Positions 35,352-43,451 of a stretch of DNA of 48,111 bases are shown piece by piece; the first letter of the stretch is position 1, and each line of letters opens with the position of its first letter. Below the pieces are notes generated by a model. It did not search any database and was not told the DNA's origin. It saw only the letters and a program-made list of their open reading frames with translations. The stretch lies in the NCBI GenBank assembly GCA_016794225.1, contig JAEUKQ010000004.1, positions 22,177 through 70,287 on the forward strand, read 5' to 3'. The DNA is from Alphaproteobacteria bacterium (lineage in GTDB: Bacteria > Pseudomonadota > Alphaproteobacteria > JAEUKQ01). The position numbers and the translations under genes are program-made.

Positions 35352-36548
35352 TTATTTCGGCTTTAAGGCAAGTTGCTGGCAGGTTAGTGCGATAATTTTA
35401 ATCGCTTCATCAACATGTTGTTCTGTAATAATAAGGGGGGGTAGAAAACGAACAACATTATCACCAGCAATTACCGTTAATAAGCCATTCGCGCGTAATT
35501 GATCAACAAAATCGGTGTTTGCAACATGGCATTTTAGGCCAATCATCAAACCTTTCCCGCGAACGCTTGCCAGTATTTTGGGAAAGCGAGCCAGCAATTT
35601 TTCCAACTGTTGATGTATATAATCGCCCATTTTCACCACTTGCGACAAAAAGCCTGGCCCCAATAAAATATCCAAGGCAGCGTTACCAACTGCCATTGCA
35701 AGTGGATTGCCCCCAAAAGTAGTTCCATGACTGCCAGCTTGCATAACAGCACCAACTTTGGCTGTGGTTAGGCAAGCGCCAATCGGAAATCCACCACCAA
35801 GACCCTTGGCGACTGCAACAATATCGGGTTTTATGCCAGCCCATTCATGGGCAAATAATTTTCCGGTTCGCCCCATTCCGCATTGAATTTCATCTAAAAA
35901 CAGTAATAAACCAAATTCGTCAGCAATTTTTCGAACTTCACGCAAATAATCAGCCGACAGGCTGCGCATGCCGCCTTCACCCTGAACTGGTTCGAATAAA
36001 ATACCTGCTGTTTCTGGCCGAATTGCTGCGCGTAGTTCGTTTAAATTACCAAATGCTATCTGGTCGAAACCATCAACAACCGGGTCATAACCTTTTGAAT
36101 ATTTCTCTTGTCCGGTTGCGGCTAAGGCAGCTAACGTTCGTCCATGAAAGGCGCCCTCGAAGGTTATTAAACGGTATCGTTGTGGCTGGCCAATCTCATC
36201 GTAATATTTGCGCAAAATTTTAAAACCACATTCGATGGCTTCAACCCCGGAATTACTGAAAAAAACAGACTCGGCAAACGAGTTCTCTACCAAACGTGTC
36301 GCTAATCTGGTTTGATCAGGAATCTCGAATAAATTTGAACAATGCCATAGTAACTCGGCCTGCTTAAAAAGTGCCTGAAGTAGGTGGGGATGATTATGAC
36401 CAAAAGCCGTAACGGCAATACCACTAACAAAGTCAAGGTACTTTTTCCCATCATTACCAAACAGATAGGCACCATCACCCTTTATAAAAGATAAAGCAGT
36501 GCGTTTATAAGTTGGTAACAGTACAGGAAATTTTGGATCTATAGTCAT
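35352..36548 (-). CDS. argD: Acetylornithine aminotransferase (ArgD)
   Basis: PLP-dependent class III aminotransferase, 398 residues, converting N-acetylglutamate semialdehyde to N-acetylornithine in arginine synthesis, and possibly acting in lysine synthesis as well. The PLP lysine lies in VAVAKGLGGGFPIGA. FFSNSGVEAIE, EGAFHGRT, EPVQGEGG and LFLDEIQCGMGRTG are intact, and the C-terminal RFLPPLIIT block is present. The ABC-2 permease ends 13 bases upstream, so permease-argD-hslO may be one transcript. Confidence 0.93.
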   Translation of the reverse strand: MTIDPKFPVLLPTYKRTALSFIKGDGAYLFGNDGKKYLDFVSGIAVTAFGHNHPHLLQALFKQAELLWHCSNLFEIPDQTRLATRLVENSFAESVFFSNSGVEAIECGFKILRKYYDEIGQPQRYRLITFEGAFHGRTLAALAATGQEKYSKGYDPVVDGFDQIAFGNLNELRAAIRPETAGILFEPVQGEGGMRSLSADYLREVRKIADEFGLLLFLDEIQCGMGRTGKLFAHEWAGIKPDIVAVAKGLGGGFPIGACLTTAKVGAVMQAGSHGTTFGGNPLAMAVGNAALDILLGPGFLSQVVKMGDYIHQQLEKLLARFPKILASVRGKGLMIGLKCHVANTDFVDQLRANGLLTVIAGDNVVRFLPPLIITEQHVDEAIKIIALTCQQLALKPK

Positions 36549-36561
36549 GATGTTATCGATC

Positions 36562-37377
36562 TTAGCCTTTTAAACGGTAACCGCTGTGAAACAGGCGGTA
36601 AACAATGAGAGTTAGGGCAACGCTGGTGCCACACAAAACAACAATCCCCAGCCACAATGAGCCGTCTGCATGGTTGGTAAAGCCATACCTGAAACCATCG
36701 ATCATGTAAAAGAACGGATTAGCATGGGCAACTTGCTGCCAAAAGGTAGGAAGCTGGTGAATCGAGTAAAATGTACCCGACAAGAAAGCCAACGGTGTCA
36801 CAATAAAATTGGTTAAGGCCGCTAAATGATCGTATTTCTGGGCAATCAAACCGCTGATAATCCCTAACAAAGATAAAATCAAACTGGCAACAGTACCATA
36901 AAACAAAATATAAATTGCATGATGGATACTAAGCGGGGTTAGCAACCACAAAAATAAACCAACCATCAGACCAACCAAAAGCCCCCGAGTAATACCACCA
37001 GCCGCCAGGGCAATGGTTAGTTCGGCGGGGCGTAGGGGTGGCATTAAAATATCCACCACATTACCCTGCATTTTCGATAAGATTAACGATGACGATGTGT
37101 TGGCAAAAGCGTTTTGCACCATAGACATCATCATAAGCCCAGGGGGTAAAAATACCGCATAGCTAATATCGGCAACAACTACAGTCTGATGACCGGTTGC
37201 AAGTGCAAAAATTGCATAAAACAACAAAGCACTAACGACTGGGGCAAAAAGCGTTTGGGTTGAAACGTTTAAAAAACGCCGAACCTCTTTCAAATATAAT
37301 GCCCAAAGACCAAGCCAATTAAGCAAACCAAAACGCCGACTAGTTGGCTGATAAAAAGTAATTTTTGATTTGGACAT
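36562..37377 (-). CDS. ABC-2 type transporter permease without a neighbouring ATPase
   Basis: A 271-residue inner-membrane permease of the ABC-2 family (YadH/ABC-2 membrane type), with six or more hydrophobic segments and the FLSGTFYSIHQLP-type signature. No ABC ATPase gene lies next to it, so it needs a partner encoded elsewhere or does something else. Its start codon region (ATG at 37377) was copied in the tandem duplication: residues KITFYQP occur again out of context at 38168-38188. It is followed 13 bases later by argD and preceded by a small membrane protein gene. Confidence 0.83.
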   Translation of the reverse strand: MSKSKITFYQPTSRRFGLLNWLGLWALYLKEVRRFLNVSTQTLFAPVVSALLFYAIFALATGHQTVVVADISYAVFLPPGLMMMSMVQNAFANTSSSLILSKMQGNVVDILMPPLRPAELTIALAAGGITRGLLVGLMVGLFLWLLTPLSIHHAIYILFYGTVASLILSLLGIISGLIAQKYDHLAALTNFIVTPLAFLSGTFYSIHQLPTFWQQVAHANPFFYMIDGFRYGFTNHADGSLWLGIVVLCGTSVALTLIVYRLFHSGYRLKG

Positions 37378-37398
37378 TGGAAAGTTCCTAACAAATGG

Positions 37399-38001
37399 TT
37401 AGTTGTTTTTTGCTTTATAACCCATAACCGGTATCATGATTAATCCGGCAGTAACAAGTAACATTAAGCCAACCCATATGCGCCAGGTAAAATAGAATGG
37501 GCTAATAATGTTCCAAATAATACTTAATGCGGGTAAAGCCATAATGCTGGCTGCAGCAAGAAATATGATCTGACAGATAACCATCAAAAAACGTCGGTTG
37601 CGAAAATGCAAAAGCACGCTGGCATAACTTAGATAAGCTGCAAGAATTGATAAGGTACATGTTATTTTAAACATCCCCTCGATGTTGCTAAAAACAACGC
37701 GTCTGTTGGCAATCCAGATTATATATAACCACATTGCCAGTCCTAGCACGGAACAAACAGTACCGGTATAACCCAGAATCTTCAGGTAAGAATCATTGAT
37801 CAACAAACCCGAAAATAGTAAACAGGCACTAAAAGCCATAACCGCAAAACTTGTCATAAGTATCTGCAGTTCAATACTATGCCTAAAATCACCAACCATG
37901 ATCATATATACCCCAATAGCTAGGCTTGCTGCAAAGGAAATAAGGAATGTTGTAAACAATAGCTTGCGGCTGGGAAGTGGTTGGGTAACAGCGTTGTTCA
38001 T
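37399..38001 (-). CDS. Small polytopic membrane protein, paralogue A
   Basis: A 200-residue membrane protein with about six hydrophobic spans; I do not recognise its family. The ATG at 38001 follows AAGGAG at 8 bases. A strong block near residue 75 (KILGYTGTVCSVLGLAMW) is repeated in paralogue B as KILGYGGFICSLLGLAMW. It lies 21 bases upstream of the ABC-2 permease gene and could be its partner. It carries its own near-consensus promoter. Confidence 0.75.
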   Translation of the reverse strand: MNNAVTQPLPSRKLLFTTFLISFAASLAIGVYMIMVGDFRHSIELQILMTSFAVMAFSACLLFSGLLINDSYLKILGYTGTVCSVLGLAMWLYIIWIANRRVVFSNIEGMFKITCTLSILAAYLSYASVLLHFRNRRFLMVICQIIFLAAASIMALPALSIIWNIISPFYFTWRIWVGLMLLVTAGLIMIPVMGYKAKNN

Positions 38002-38047
38002 CAAAATTGCTCCTTGCGGTAAACTGTTATTTTCTCAAAACAGCCCA

Positions 38048-38076
38048 AAGATAACAGGGGATTTTGATTGTGTCAA
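38048..38076 (-). promoter_or_regulatory. Promoter of membrane protein A
   Basis: On the reverse strand TTGACA (38076-38071), a 17-base spacer, TATCTT (38053-38048). The same promoter is preserved in copy B. Conservation of both boxes and the spacing after duplication supports function. Confidence 0.65.
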
Positions 38077-38125
38077 AGGCTCTAGGGCTCAGATATTTTA
38101 ATTATTTAACTCTTTTTTATATATG

Positions 38126-38200
38126 ACGACCAAAGACCACACCAATCAATCAAGCTAAGTTAGCGGCTGGTTGATAAAAAGTAATTTTTTATCTGGGGAC
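38126..38200 (-). pseudogene. 5' fragment of the ABC-2 permease gene left by duplication
   Basis: The reverse strand still encodes KITFYQP at 38168-38188, identical to residues 4-10 of the permease. The surrounding bases align with 37301-37380, including the shared GATAAAAAGTAATTTTT. A deletion of about eight bases and a stop soon after end the frame. It lies between the two paralogous membrane protein genes and cannot encode a permease. Confidence 0.7.
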
Positions 38201-38228
38201 TGGGCATTAGAACATTCCCAGCGAATGA

Positions 38229-38891
38229 TTAATTGTTTATGGCTTGATTGGCTTTATAAGTCATACCATAGGCTATTGACCATGTTACAATGACCGCAAT
38301 TATCGCGAATATGCCCAAGTAACTCAGATCTATAATTTCTATAACTGAAAGTGGGCCAGTCAAGTTTTCTAGCTTGACCAAGTCTGCTAGAATACCTAAT
38401 GGCAATAAGCTAATAAAACCAGTAATCATAAGAATAGTTAGAGAGATAAAAAACATAAGTGTTGTATTACAGAAACGAGATAATAAGATGGTATAACAAC
38501 TGAAGTGAATCGCCAAACCGGACAGTGTAAGTGATCCAAAAAATAATAACGACCATATCTGATCTTCTAAGCGAAATGTGTTAGATAGCAAATCGATGCT
38601 AGCTTTGTTGAACCAGATAAAATATACCCACATCGCCAGTCCTAACAGGGAACAGATAAACCCACCATAACCCAGAATTTTAAGATGTGAATTTTTAATC
38701 AACAAGCATGAAAAGACCAAACAAGCGTGGTGAAGCAAGTTCAATGCAAAAGTTGCTTTCAAAATGCCTTCTCGAAGGATTGAAGGGTTAATAATCATCA
38801 GAACTAATAGATACAACGTAGTTATACCTGAGGAAATCAGAATAACAAACAACCATTTAACATTGAAGTGTCCAGTTTTATTGTCGGCCAT
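38229..38891 (-). CDS. Small polytopic membrane protein, paralogue B
   Basis: A 220-residue membrane protein with about six hydrophobic spans, clearly a duplicate of paralogue A. Both share a CL-F-LLI-S-LKILGY-G-CS-LGLAMW-Y-IW pattern across their second and third spans. The rest has diverged a good deal, and this copy is 20 residues longer. The frame is intact, so it is probably still made. No ribosome site as good as that of A is seen before the ATG at 38891. Function unknown. Confidence 0.72.
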   Translation of the reverse strand: MADNKTGHFNVKWLFVILISSGITTLYLLVLMIINPSILREGILKATFALNLLHHACLVFSCLLIKNSHLKILGYGGFICSLLGLAMWVYFIWFNKASIDLLSNTFRLEDQIWSLLFFGSLTLSGLAIHFSCYTILLSRFCNTTLMFFISLTILMITGFISLLPLGILADLVKLENLTGPLSVIEIIDLSYLGIFAIIAVIVTWSIAYGMTYKANQAINN

Positions 38892-38933
38892 AAAGCTGCT
38901 TTTCTTACATGTATTATTACCAATAACAGCCTA

Positions 38934-38962
38934 AAGATAACAGGGGATTTTGGTTGTGTCAA
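38934..38962 (-). promoter_or_regulatory. Promoter of membrane protein B
   Basis: On the reverse strand TTGACA (38962-38957), a 17-base spacer, TATCTT (38939-38934). Identical boxes and spacing to the promoter of copy A; only one base differs in the spacer. Confidence 0.65.
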
Positions 38963-39096
38963 AAAAGACGTTTGTCTATTGCAACTTACCCAAATATCTG
39001 AAAAACCCAATATAAAATTAAAAATATTGTGTCGTCTTTGCGAATTAGTTAAGGTTGTTGTACTACGGTTTATAAACCAGAATCAGGATTAATCCG

Positions 39097-39774
39097 ATGA
39101 CACAAGATAATCCCTCCAAGGATAATTGGGGAACAATCAAGCAGAAGCTTATTGAAACCAAACAACAATGGGCTAAGGAAAAGCGGCTGATAACAGGGAC
39201 ATCAGGTGATCGTAATCAAGAACGATTACCACCAGGCCAGCGGGAAGTTAAAAATTGGCCGGTGCTGGATTTAGGAATTCAACCCGACATAGCAGCGCAA
39301 GACTGGCGGTTGCAAGTAGATGGGCTTGTTAAAAAACCGGTTGCTTGGGACTGGAGCAAATTTCAACAACTACCATTGCGCGAATTTGTTTCCGACATTC
39401 ACTGTGTAACCGCTTGGTCACGGTTTGACAATCATTGGCAGGGTGTAGCAACCCGTGCAATTTTGGATATTGTTACACCCCATGACCAAGCAAGGTTTGT
39501 TATTTGTCACAGCTATGATGGCTATACAACAAATTTAACCCTAGCTGATTTTGCAGCAGAAGATGCCTTATTAGCAGTAGCATGGGAAGGTAAACCAATT
39601 AGTCGCGAGCATGGCGGGCCAGTTAGGGTTGTTGTGCCAAAACTTTATTTTTGGAAAAGTGCTAAATGGCTTAAGCGCATTGAAATTACAGATCAAGATA
39701 AACCAGGCTACTGGGAAGTACGTGGATATCATAACCGGGGTGATCCTTGGGAGGAAGAACGTTATGGCCGTTAA
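39097..39774 (+). CDS. Sulfite-oxidase-like molybdopterin protein, no signal peptide
   Basis: A 225-residue protein with the sulfite oxidase/YedY-type molybdopterin fold. The molybdenum ligand is Cys103 in DIHCVTAWSRFDNHW, and the EHGGPVRVVVPKLYFWKSAKW block that binds the cofactor region is intact. There is no Tat or Sec signal: the N-terminus is charged and helical, so the protein seems cytoplasmic. The electron acceptor and substrate are unknown. The stop overlaps the glutathione peroxidase start by 11 bases, so they are coupled. Confidence 0.85.
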   Translation: MTQDNPSKDNWGTIKQKLIETKQQWAKEKRLITGTSGDRNQERLPPGQREVKNWPVLDLGIQPDIAAQDWRLQVDGLVKKPVAWDWSKFQQLPLREFVSDIHCVTAWSRFDNHWQGVATRAILDIVTPHDQARFVICHSYDGYTTNLTLADFAAEDALLAVAWEGKPISREHGGPVRVVVPKLYFWKSAKWLKRIEITDQDKPGYWEVRGYHNRGDPWEEERYGR

Positions 39775-40336
39775 GCAGGCAGTGCAAAATTTAAAGAAAG
39801 TGCTTGGGATGGTAAGGCCACCGAGGATGGTGTCAGACACCCCTATTACCAGTGTTTATGATTTTTCATTTCCCTTGCTGGATGGGACAATTCTGCGCCT
39901 TAAAGATTACCGTGGCCAAGTTATTTTAATTGTAAATACAGCTTCGCTTTGTGGATTTACCAAACATTATCTTGATTTGGAAGAATTATGGCAGCAATAC
40001 AAAGATCAGGGACTGTTGCTTTTGGCGATACCTTCAAACGACTTTGGCCAGCAGGAGCCAGGATCTAGTCAGGAGATAGCAGATTTTTGCCAGCGCAATT
40101 TTAAAACGAGCTTTCCTATCACCACCAAACAATCAGTTACAGGTAACCATGCGCATTTGCTGTATCAGTGGTTATATCAGCAATGGGGAAGGCGCGGCTG
40201 TCCACGTTGGAATTTTCACAAGTTTCTTTTTGATCGGACGGGTCAAATTGCCGCGGGTTGGTCGGCCTTTGTTGGGCCACGCGACAAGCGGGTGCAAAGT
40301 CGTGTTGATGCAGTATTATTGCAGAAAATTGCGTAA
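39764..40336 (+). CDS. Glutathione peroxidase family protein (Cys type)
   Basis: Thiol peroxidase that reduces hydroperoxides with glutathione or thioredoxin. From the ATG at 39764 it has 190 residues. GGGAGGAAG lies upstream inside the previous gene, and the longer frame from 39611 is a shadow. The peroxidatic Cys63 is in NTASLCGFT, Gln97 in SNDFGQQEPGS, Trp149 and Asn150 in WNFHKF. This is the complete tetrad, with Cys rather than selenocysteine. The usual second Cys in PCNQFG is Ser here. About 30 extra residues precede the core, with no clear signal peptide. Confidence 0.92.
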   Translation: MAVKQAVQNLKKVLGMVRPPRMVSDTPITSVYDFSFPLLDGTILRLKDYRGQVILIVNTASLCGFTKHYLDLEELWQQYKDQGLLLLAIPSNDFGQQEPGSSQEIADFCQRNFKTSFPITTKQSVTGNHAHLLYQWLYQQWGRRGCPRWNFHKFLFDRTGQIAAGWSAFVGPRDKRVQSRVDAVLLQKIA

Positions 40337-40393
40337 TTGCAGGGTGATAATTTTATATGTTAATTCTTTTAAAATTAACAAGGGATATGAAGC

Positions 40394-41074
40394 GTGGTTA
40401 AGGGTATTAAATCGGGGTCGCGGGTATTGGCCGTGCGGGTTAAAAAAGTGGCCGGACGCAGCGTTTCATCAACCCGGTGGTTACAGCGACAGCTAAATGA
40501 TCCTTATGTTCATGAGGCCCATAAGGTTGGATATAGGTCGCGTGCTGCCTTTAAGTTGCGGCAGTTAGACGATCAATACCATTTTCTAAAATCAGGACAG
40601 AAAATTGTAGATTTGGGGGCGGCTCCGGGCGGATGGACGCAGGTTGCGGTTGAACGTGGCTGCAAAGTTCTGGCCGTGGATTTAATTGACATGCCTGCGA
40701 TCGAAGGAGCGCGTTTTCTGCAGATGGATTTTAGTCAACCCGACGCACCGCAAAAATTATTACAAGAAATTGGCAGCAAAGTTCAAGTTGTACTTAGTGA
40801 CATGGCACCAAACACAACCGGTCATCTTGGAACAGATCATTTACGTATTATGGCGTTGGCAGAAATGGCCTATGATTTTGCCAAGCAGATTTTAGCCCCG
40901 GGCGGAACTTTTTTGGTCAAATTACGGCAGGGCGGTGCCCAGCAAAGTTTGCTAGCTATACTTAAGCATGATTTTGGACAAGTTCGTCATGTTAAACCAC
41001 CTGCTAGCCGGCCCGATTCGTCCGAGCTTTATTTACTTGCCTTGAAATTCAAAAGTATCGAAACCAAGAAATAA
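40394..41074 (+). CDS. rlmE: 23S rRNA 2'-O-ribose methyltransferase RlmE (FtsJ/RrmJ)
   Basis: Methylates U2552 of 23S rRNA (E. coli numbering) late in 50S assembly. It has 226 residues starting with GTG; AAGGGAT lies upstream. The SAM-binding block is VDLGAAPGGWTQVA. The catalytic K-D-K-E tetrad is Lys54, Asp136 (SDMAPN), Lys176 (FLVKL) and Glu211 (SSELYLLA). The N-terminal basic extension (residues ~1-25) is longer than in E. coli. The gene is preceded by an AT-rich inverted repeat (GTTAATT/AATTAAC, near 40360-40380) of unclear meaning. Confidence 0.95.
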   Translation: MVKGIKSGSRVLAVRVKKVAGRSVSSTRWLQRQLNDPYVHEAHKVGYRSRAAFKLRQLDDQYHFLKSGQKIVDLGAAPGGWTQVAVERGCKVLAVDLIDMPAIEGARFLQMDFSQPDAPQKLLQEIGSKVQVVLSDMAPNTTGHLGTDHLRIMALAEMAYDFAKQILAPGGTFLVKLRQGGAQQSLLAILKHDFGQVRHVKPPASRPDSSELYLLALKFKSIETKK

Positions 41075-41257
41075 TCACAAAAATGTTGTTTTGTTGATGG
41101 GATCGGTTTATAAATCGTACGTCCGCGCTTGTTTGATGATATTATTTAGAAATGCAGCAAAATCGCGCAGTACATCTGAAATCGCAATTGAAATTACAAT
41201 TTAATCTTGGCAAAGATTTGATATTGCCACGAGAATACGCCATAAAGGAAAACGGAA

Positions 41258-42232
41258 ATGAGCACAGTTGCCGGTTTTGCCGTTTATGAACATGGCATTC
41301 GTGCCACGGATGTCACCCTAGAGCAAGTAACCCAGCTGAAATGGGGCAAGGAGCGCTTTGTATGGATTGGCTTGCATGAGCCTGATGCAGAATTGCTTAG
41401 CAAAGTGCAACGGCTGTTTGGACTGCATGAATTGGCAATTGAAGATGCCCGGGTGGCGCATCAAAGACCTAAGATAGAATTGTATGGTAATTCGCTGTTT
41501 GTTGTTCTGCACACAGCACAAAAAACTGGCGACAACCCCATCGAATTTGGTGAAACCCACGTTTTTATGGGTAATGGTTATTTAGTGACTATTCGTCATG
41601 GCCCTTCTTCGGCTTATAGTGAAGTGCGGCAACGCTGCGAGAACCAGCCACATATGCTGCGAAAAGGCCCGGATTTTGTCTTATACTCGCTGATGGACTT
41701 TATTGTTGATAATTATATGCCAATTGTTGCCAGCATTAAAGACAGGGTAGAAGAGCTGGAAGATGACGTCTTTAAAAAACCCTTTGATTCGGCAACACTT
41801 GAGAATATATATAGCTTAAAACGTGATCTTATGTCGTTAAAACGAATCATCTCTCCCTTAACCGAGATGATCAATCGGTTAATGCGTTTTGACATTACGT
41901 TAATTGATCGGGACACGCATGCCTATTATCGCGATGTACAGGATCACGTTATTCGTCTTCTTGAAAGTATTGATTCAATGCGTGAATTGCTAACATCGGC
42001 TTTAGAAGCTCATCTTCTACTGGCAAACGTTCAACAGAACGAAGTAACTAAAAAACTTGCTGGTTGGGCAGCTATTTTAGCCGTACCAACGGCCATATGT
42101 GGAATTTATGGGATGAATTTTCGTTTCATGCCTGAAATTGAATGGGAATATGGATATTTTGTGGTTATGACCGGCATTATTAGTATTTGCAGTTACATGT
42201 TTTATCGTTTTCGCAAAGCTGGTTGGCTTTAG
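41258..42232 (+). CDS. corA: CorA-type magnesium/cobalt channel
   Basis: Pentameric inner-membrane divalent cation channel, 324 residues. A long cytoplasmic alpha/beta and helical region leads to two C-terminal membrane spans. The selectivity signature GMN is at residues ~285-287 (IYGMNFRFMPE). The positively charged tail RFRKAGWL is also usual. The 183-base gap upstream (41075-41257) holds a TGGCAA/TTGCCA inverted repeat near 41206-41227 and otherwise nothing I can support. The cupin gene follows after 8 bases. Confidence 0.94.
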   Translation: MSTVAGFAVYEHGIRATDVTLEQVTQLKWGKERFVWIGLHEPDAELLSKVQRLFGLHELAIEDARVAHQRPKIELYGNSLFVVLHTAQKTGDNPIEFGETHVFMGNGYLVTIRHGPSSAYSEVRQRCENQPHMLRKGPDFVLYSLMDFIVDNYMPIVASIKDRVEELEDDVFKKPFDSATLENIYSLKRDLMSLKRIISPLTEMINRLMRFDITLIDRDTHAYYRDVQDHVIRLLESIDSMRELLTSALEAHLLLANVQQNEVTKKLAGWAAILAVPTAICGIYGMNFRFMPEIEWEYGYFVVMTGIISICSYMFYRFRKAGWL

Positions 42233-42240
42233 GGGGATTA

Positions 42241-42621
42241 ATGTCGAATCCAACAACTTTTAAACAAGCTTGTCCTTTTCTTTTAACCACAAGCGGAATA
42301 ACACCAGAGCATGGAATACCCTCAAAGATTATCGGGGGTCAGCCACAAACGAAAACCTGGAATCAGTTTAGCGATGCTCAGCAGCAGTTTTTTTGTGGTA
42401 TATGGCACTCAAGCATTGGTTGTTGGCATGTGGATTATAGCGAAGACGAATTGTGTTTTTTATTAAAGGGGCGAGTCGTTTTAACAGGGGTAGACGGGCA
42501 AAAATATACCTTTAAAGCTGGTCAGGCTTTTGTAATCCCAAAAGGATTTAAAGGAAGTTGGGAAACGGTCGAGCCGGTTGAGAAAATATATGCTATTTAT
42601 CAGCCACTATCAGGTGAATAG
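42241..42621 (+). CDS. Cupin (DUF861 family)
   Basis: A 126-residue single-domain cupin. The ATG at 42241 follows AGGGGGA; the 18-codon extension back into corA is a shadow. The pattern GCWHVDYSEDELCFLLKG, VDGQKYTFKAGQAFVIP and GFKGSWETVEPVEKIYAIY is characteristic of DUF861 (PF05899-like). Such proteins lack the full histidine set of metal cupins and their roles are mostly unknown. It begins 8 bases after corA, so co-transcription is likely; no link to magnesium is known to me. Confidence 0.85.
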   Translation: MSNPTTFKQACPFLLTTSGITPEHGIPSKIIGGQPQTKTWNQFSDAQQQFFCGIWHSSIGCWHVDYSEDELCFLLKGRVVLTGVDGQKYTFKAGQAFVIPKGFKGSWETVEPVEKIYAIYQPLSGE

Positions 42622-42720
42622 ACCTATAGCCTATGACCAAAATTTTGGCCATTTATACTGGTTGTTAAGTGCTTAATGTTGCGCTATAATGGCGGGTAAG
42701 CTTTTATAGTATGGCAGGCG

Positions 42721-43425
42721 ATGAATAATAATTTTTTAAAATTAGCCACTTATAACATTCACCGTTCTACGGGTACGGATGGCGCTTGTGTTCCTGAACG
42801 TATCGCCCATGTTATCAACGGGCTTCAGGCAGATATAATCGGATTGCAGGAGGTGGGTTGGTATCATCGTAAGGGTCGGCGAACGAATCAGTTCGATTTT
42901 TTACGGGAAAAAACAGGGTATGATATTGTTCCTGGGTTAGTGCGCGATCATGATAATGCCTGTTTTGGTAATGCGTTGCTAACAAGGCATCAGGTAAAAA
43001 GTTATGCCTGTCTTAATCTAACTGTTTCAGGTAATGCGCCACGTGGTGCTGTTCAGGCTATTTTGCAGACAAATCATGGTGCGCTTCAGATTATTATTGT
43101 GCATCTTGGGTTATCGCCTTGGGAACGATATCGTCAAATGAAAGTAATTGCCGATTTTATCCGAACGCAACCAACCATACCAACAGTTGTTATGGGTGAT
43201 TTTAACCAGTGGTTATATCAAACTGAAGCTTCTAACCAAATTACCAACCTGTTGCCAGGGCATGTACATGACCTGACCTTTCCAGCCCAACTGCCCGTTG
43301 TTCGGTTGGATAGAATGTTTTTATCATCTAAAATAAAACTGTTAGGGAAAAAAGTTCTTAAAAACGAGATAACAAAAAAAGCATCAGATCACTTGCCGTT
43401 ATTAGCTGAAGTGATTTGTTCATAA
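42721..43425 (+). CDS. Endonuclease/exonuclease/phosphatase (EEP) family protein
   Basis: A 234-residue Mg-dependent phosphodiesterase/phosphatase fold. The active-site blocks appear in order: ATYNIHRS (Asn), IGLQEVGW (Glu), MGDFNQW (Asp, Asn) and ASDHLPLLA (Asp, His). No signal peptide. It sits 26 bases before cardiolipin synthase. I recall this EEP-PLD pairing in other alphaproteobacteria, which suggests a phospholipid head-group role, but a DNA substrate cannot be excluded. The 99-base gap upstream shows no clear promoter. Confidence 0.87.
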   Translation: MNNNFLKLATYNIHRSTGTDGACVPERIAHVINGLQADIIGLQEVGWYHRKGRRTNQFDFLREKTGYDIVPGLVRDHDNACFGNALLTRHQVKSYACLNLTVSGNAPRGAVQAILQTNHGALQIIIVHLGLSPWERYRQMKVIADFIRTQPTIPTVVMGDFNQWLYQTEASNQITNLLPGHVHDLTFPAQLPVVRLDRMFLSSKIKLLGKKVLKNEITKKASDHLPLLAEVICS

Positions 43426-43451
43426 ACTGGTTTTTCTAGGGAAGCACCACC

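Larger units (their letters stand above)
37301..38077. repeat. Tandem segmental duplication, copy A
   Basis: Contains the first ~75 bases of the ABC-2 permease gene, the whole 200-residue membrane protein gene and its TTGACA promoter. Copy B at 38126-38963 matches it end to end in the same order, offset by 823-827 bases at the left and 886 bases at the right. The untranslated ends are better conserved than the middle of the genes. Confidence 0.75.
38126..38963. repeat. Tandem segmental duplication, copy B
   Basis: Holds the permease fragment, paralogue B and its promoter, in the same order and strand as copy A (37301-38077). It is ~60 bases longer than copy A. Upstream of ~38963 the two copies no longer match. 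Confidence 0.75.

Noticed and set aside
39940-39960. Selenocysteine in the glutathione peroxidase
   Set aside because: The catalytic codon is TGT (Cys63), with no in-frame TGA.
40355-40385. GTTAATT/AATTAAC repeat before rlmE as a regulatory element
   Set aside because: Pure A-T arms in an AT-rich gap are likely by chance; no other support.
41206-41227. TGGCAA-N10-TTGCCA before corA as a metal-responsive operator or riboswitch
   Set aside because: Six-base arms with a 10-base spacer are weak evidence, and I could not fit a known Mg riboswitch.
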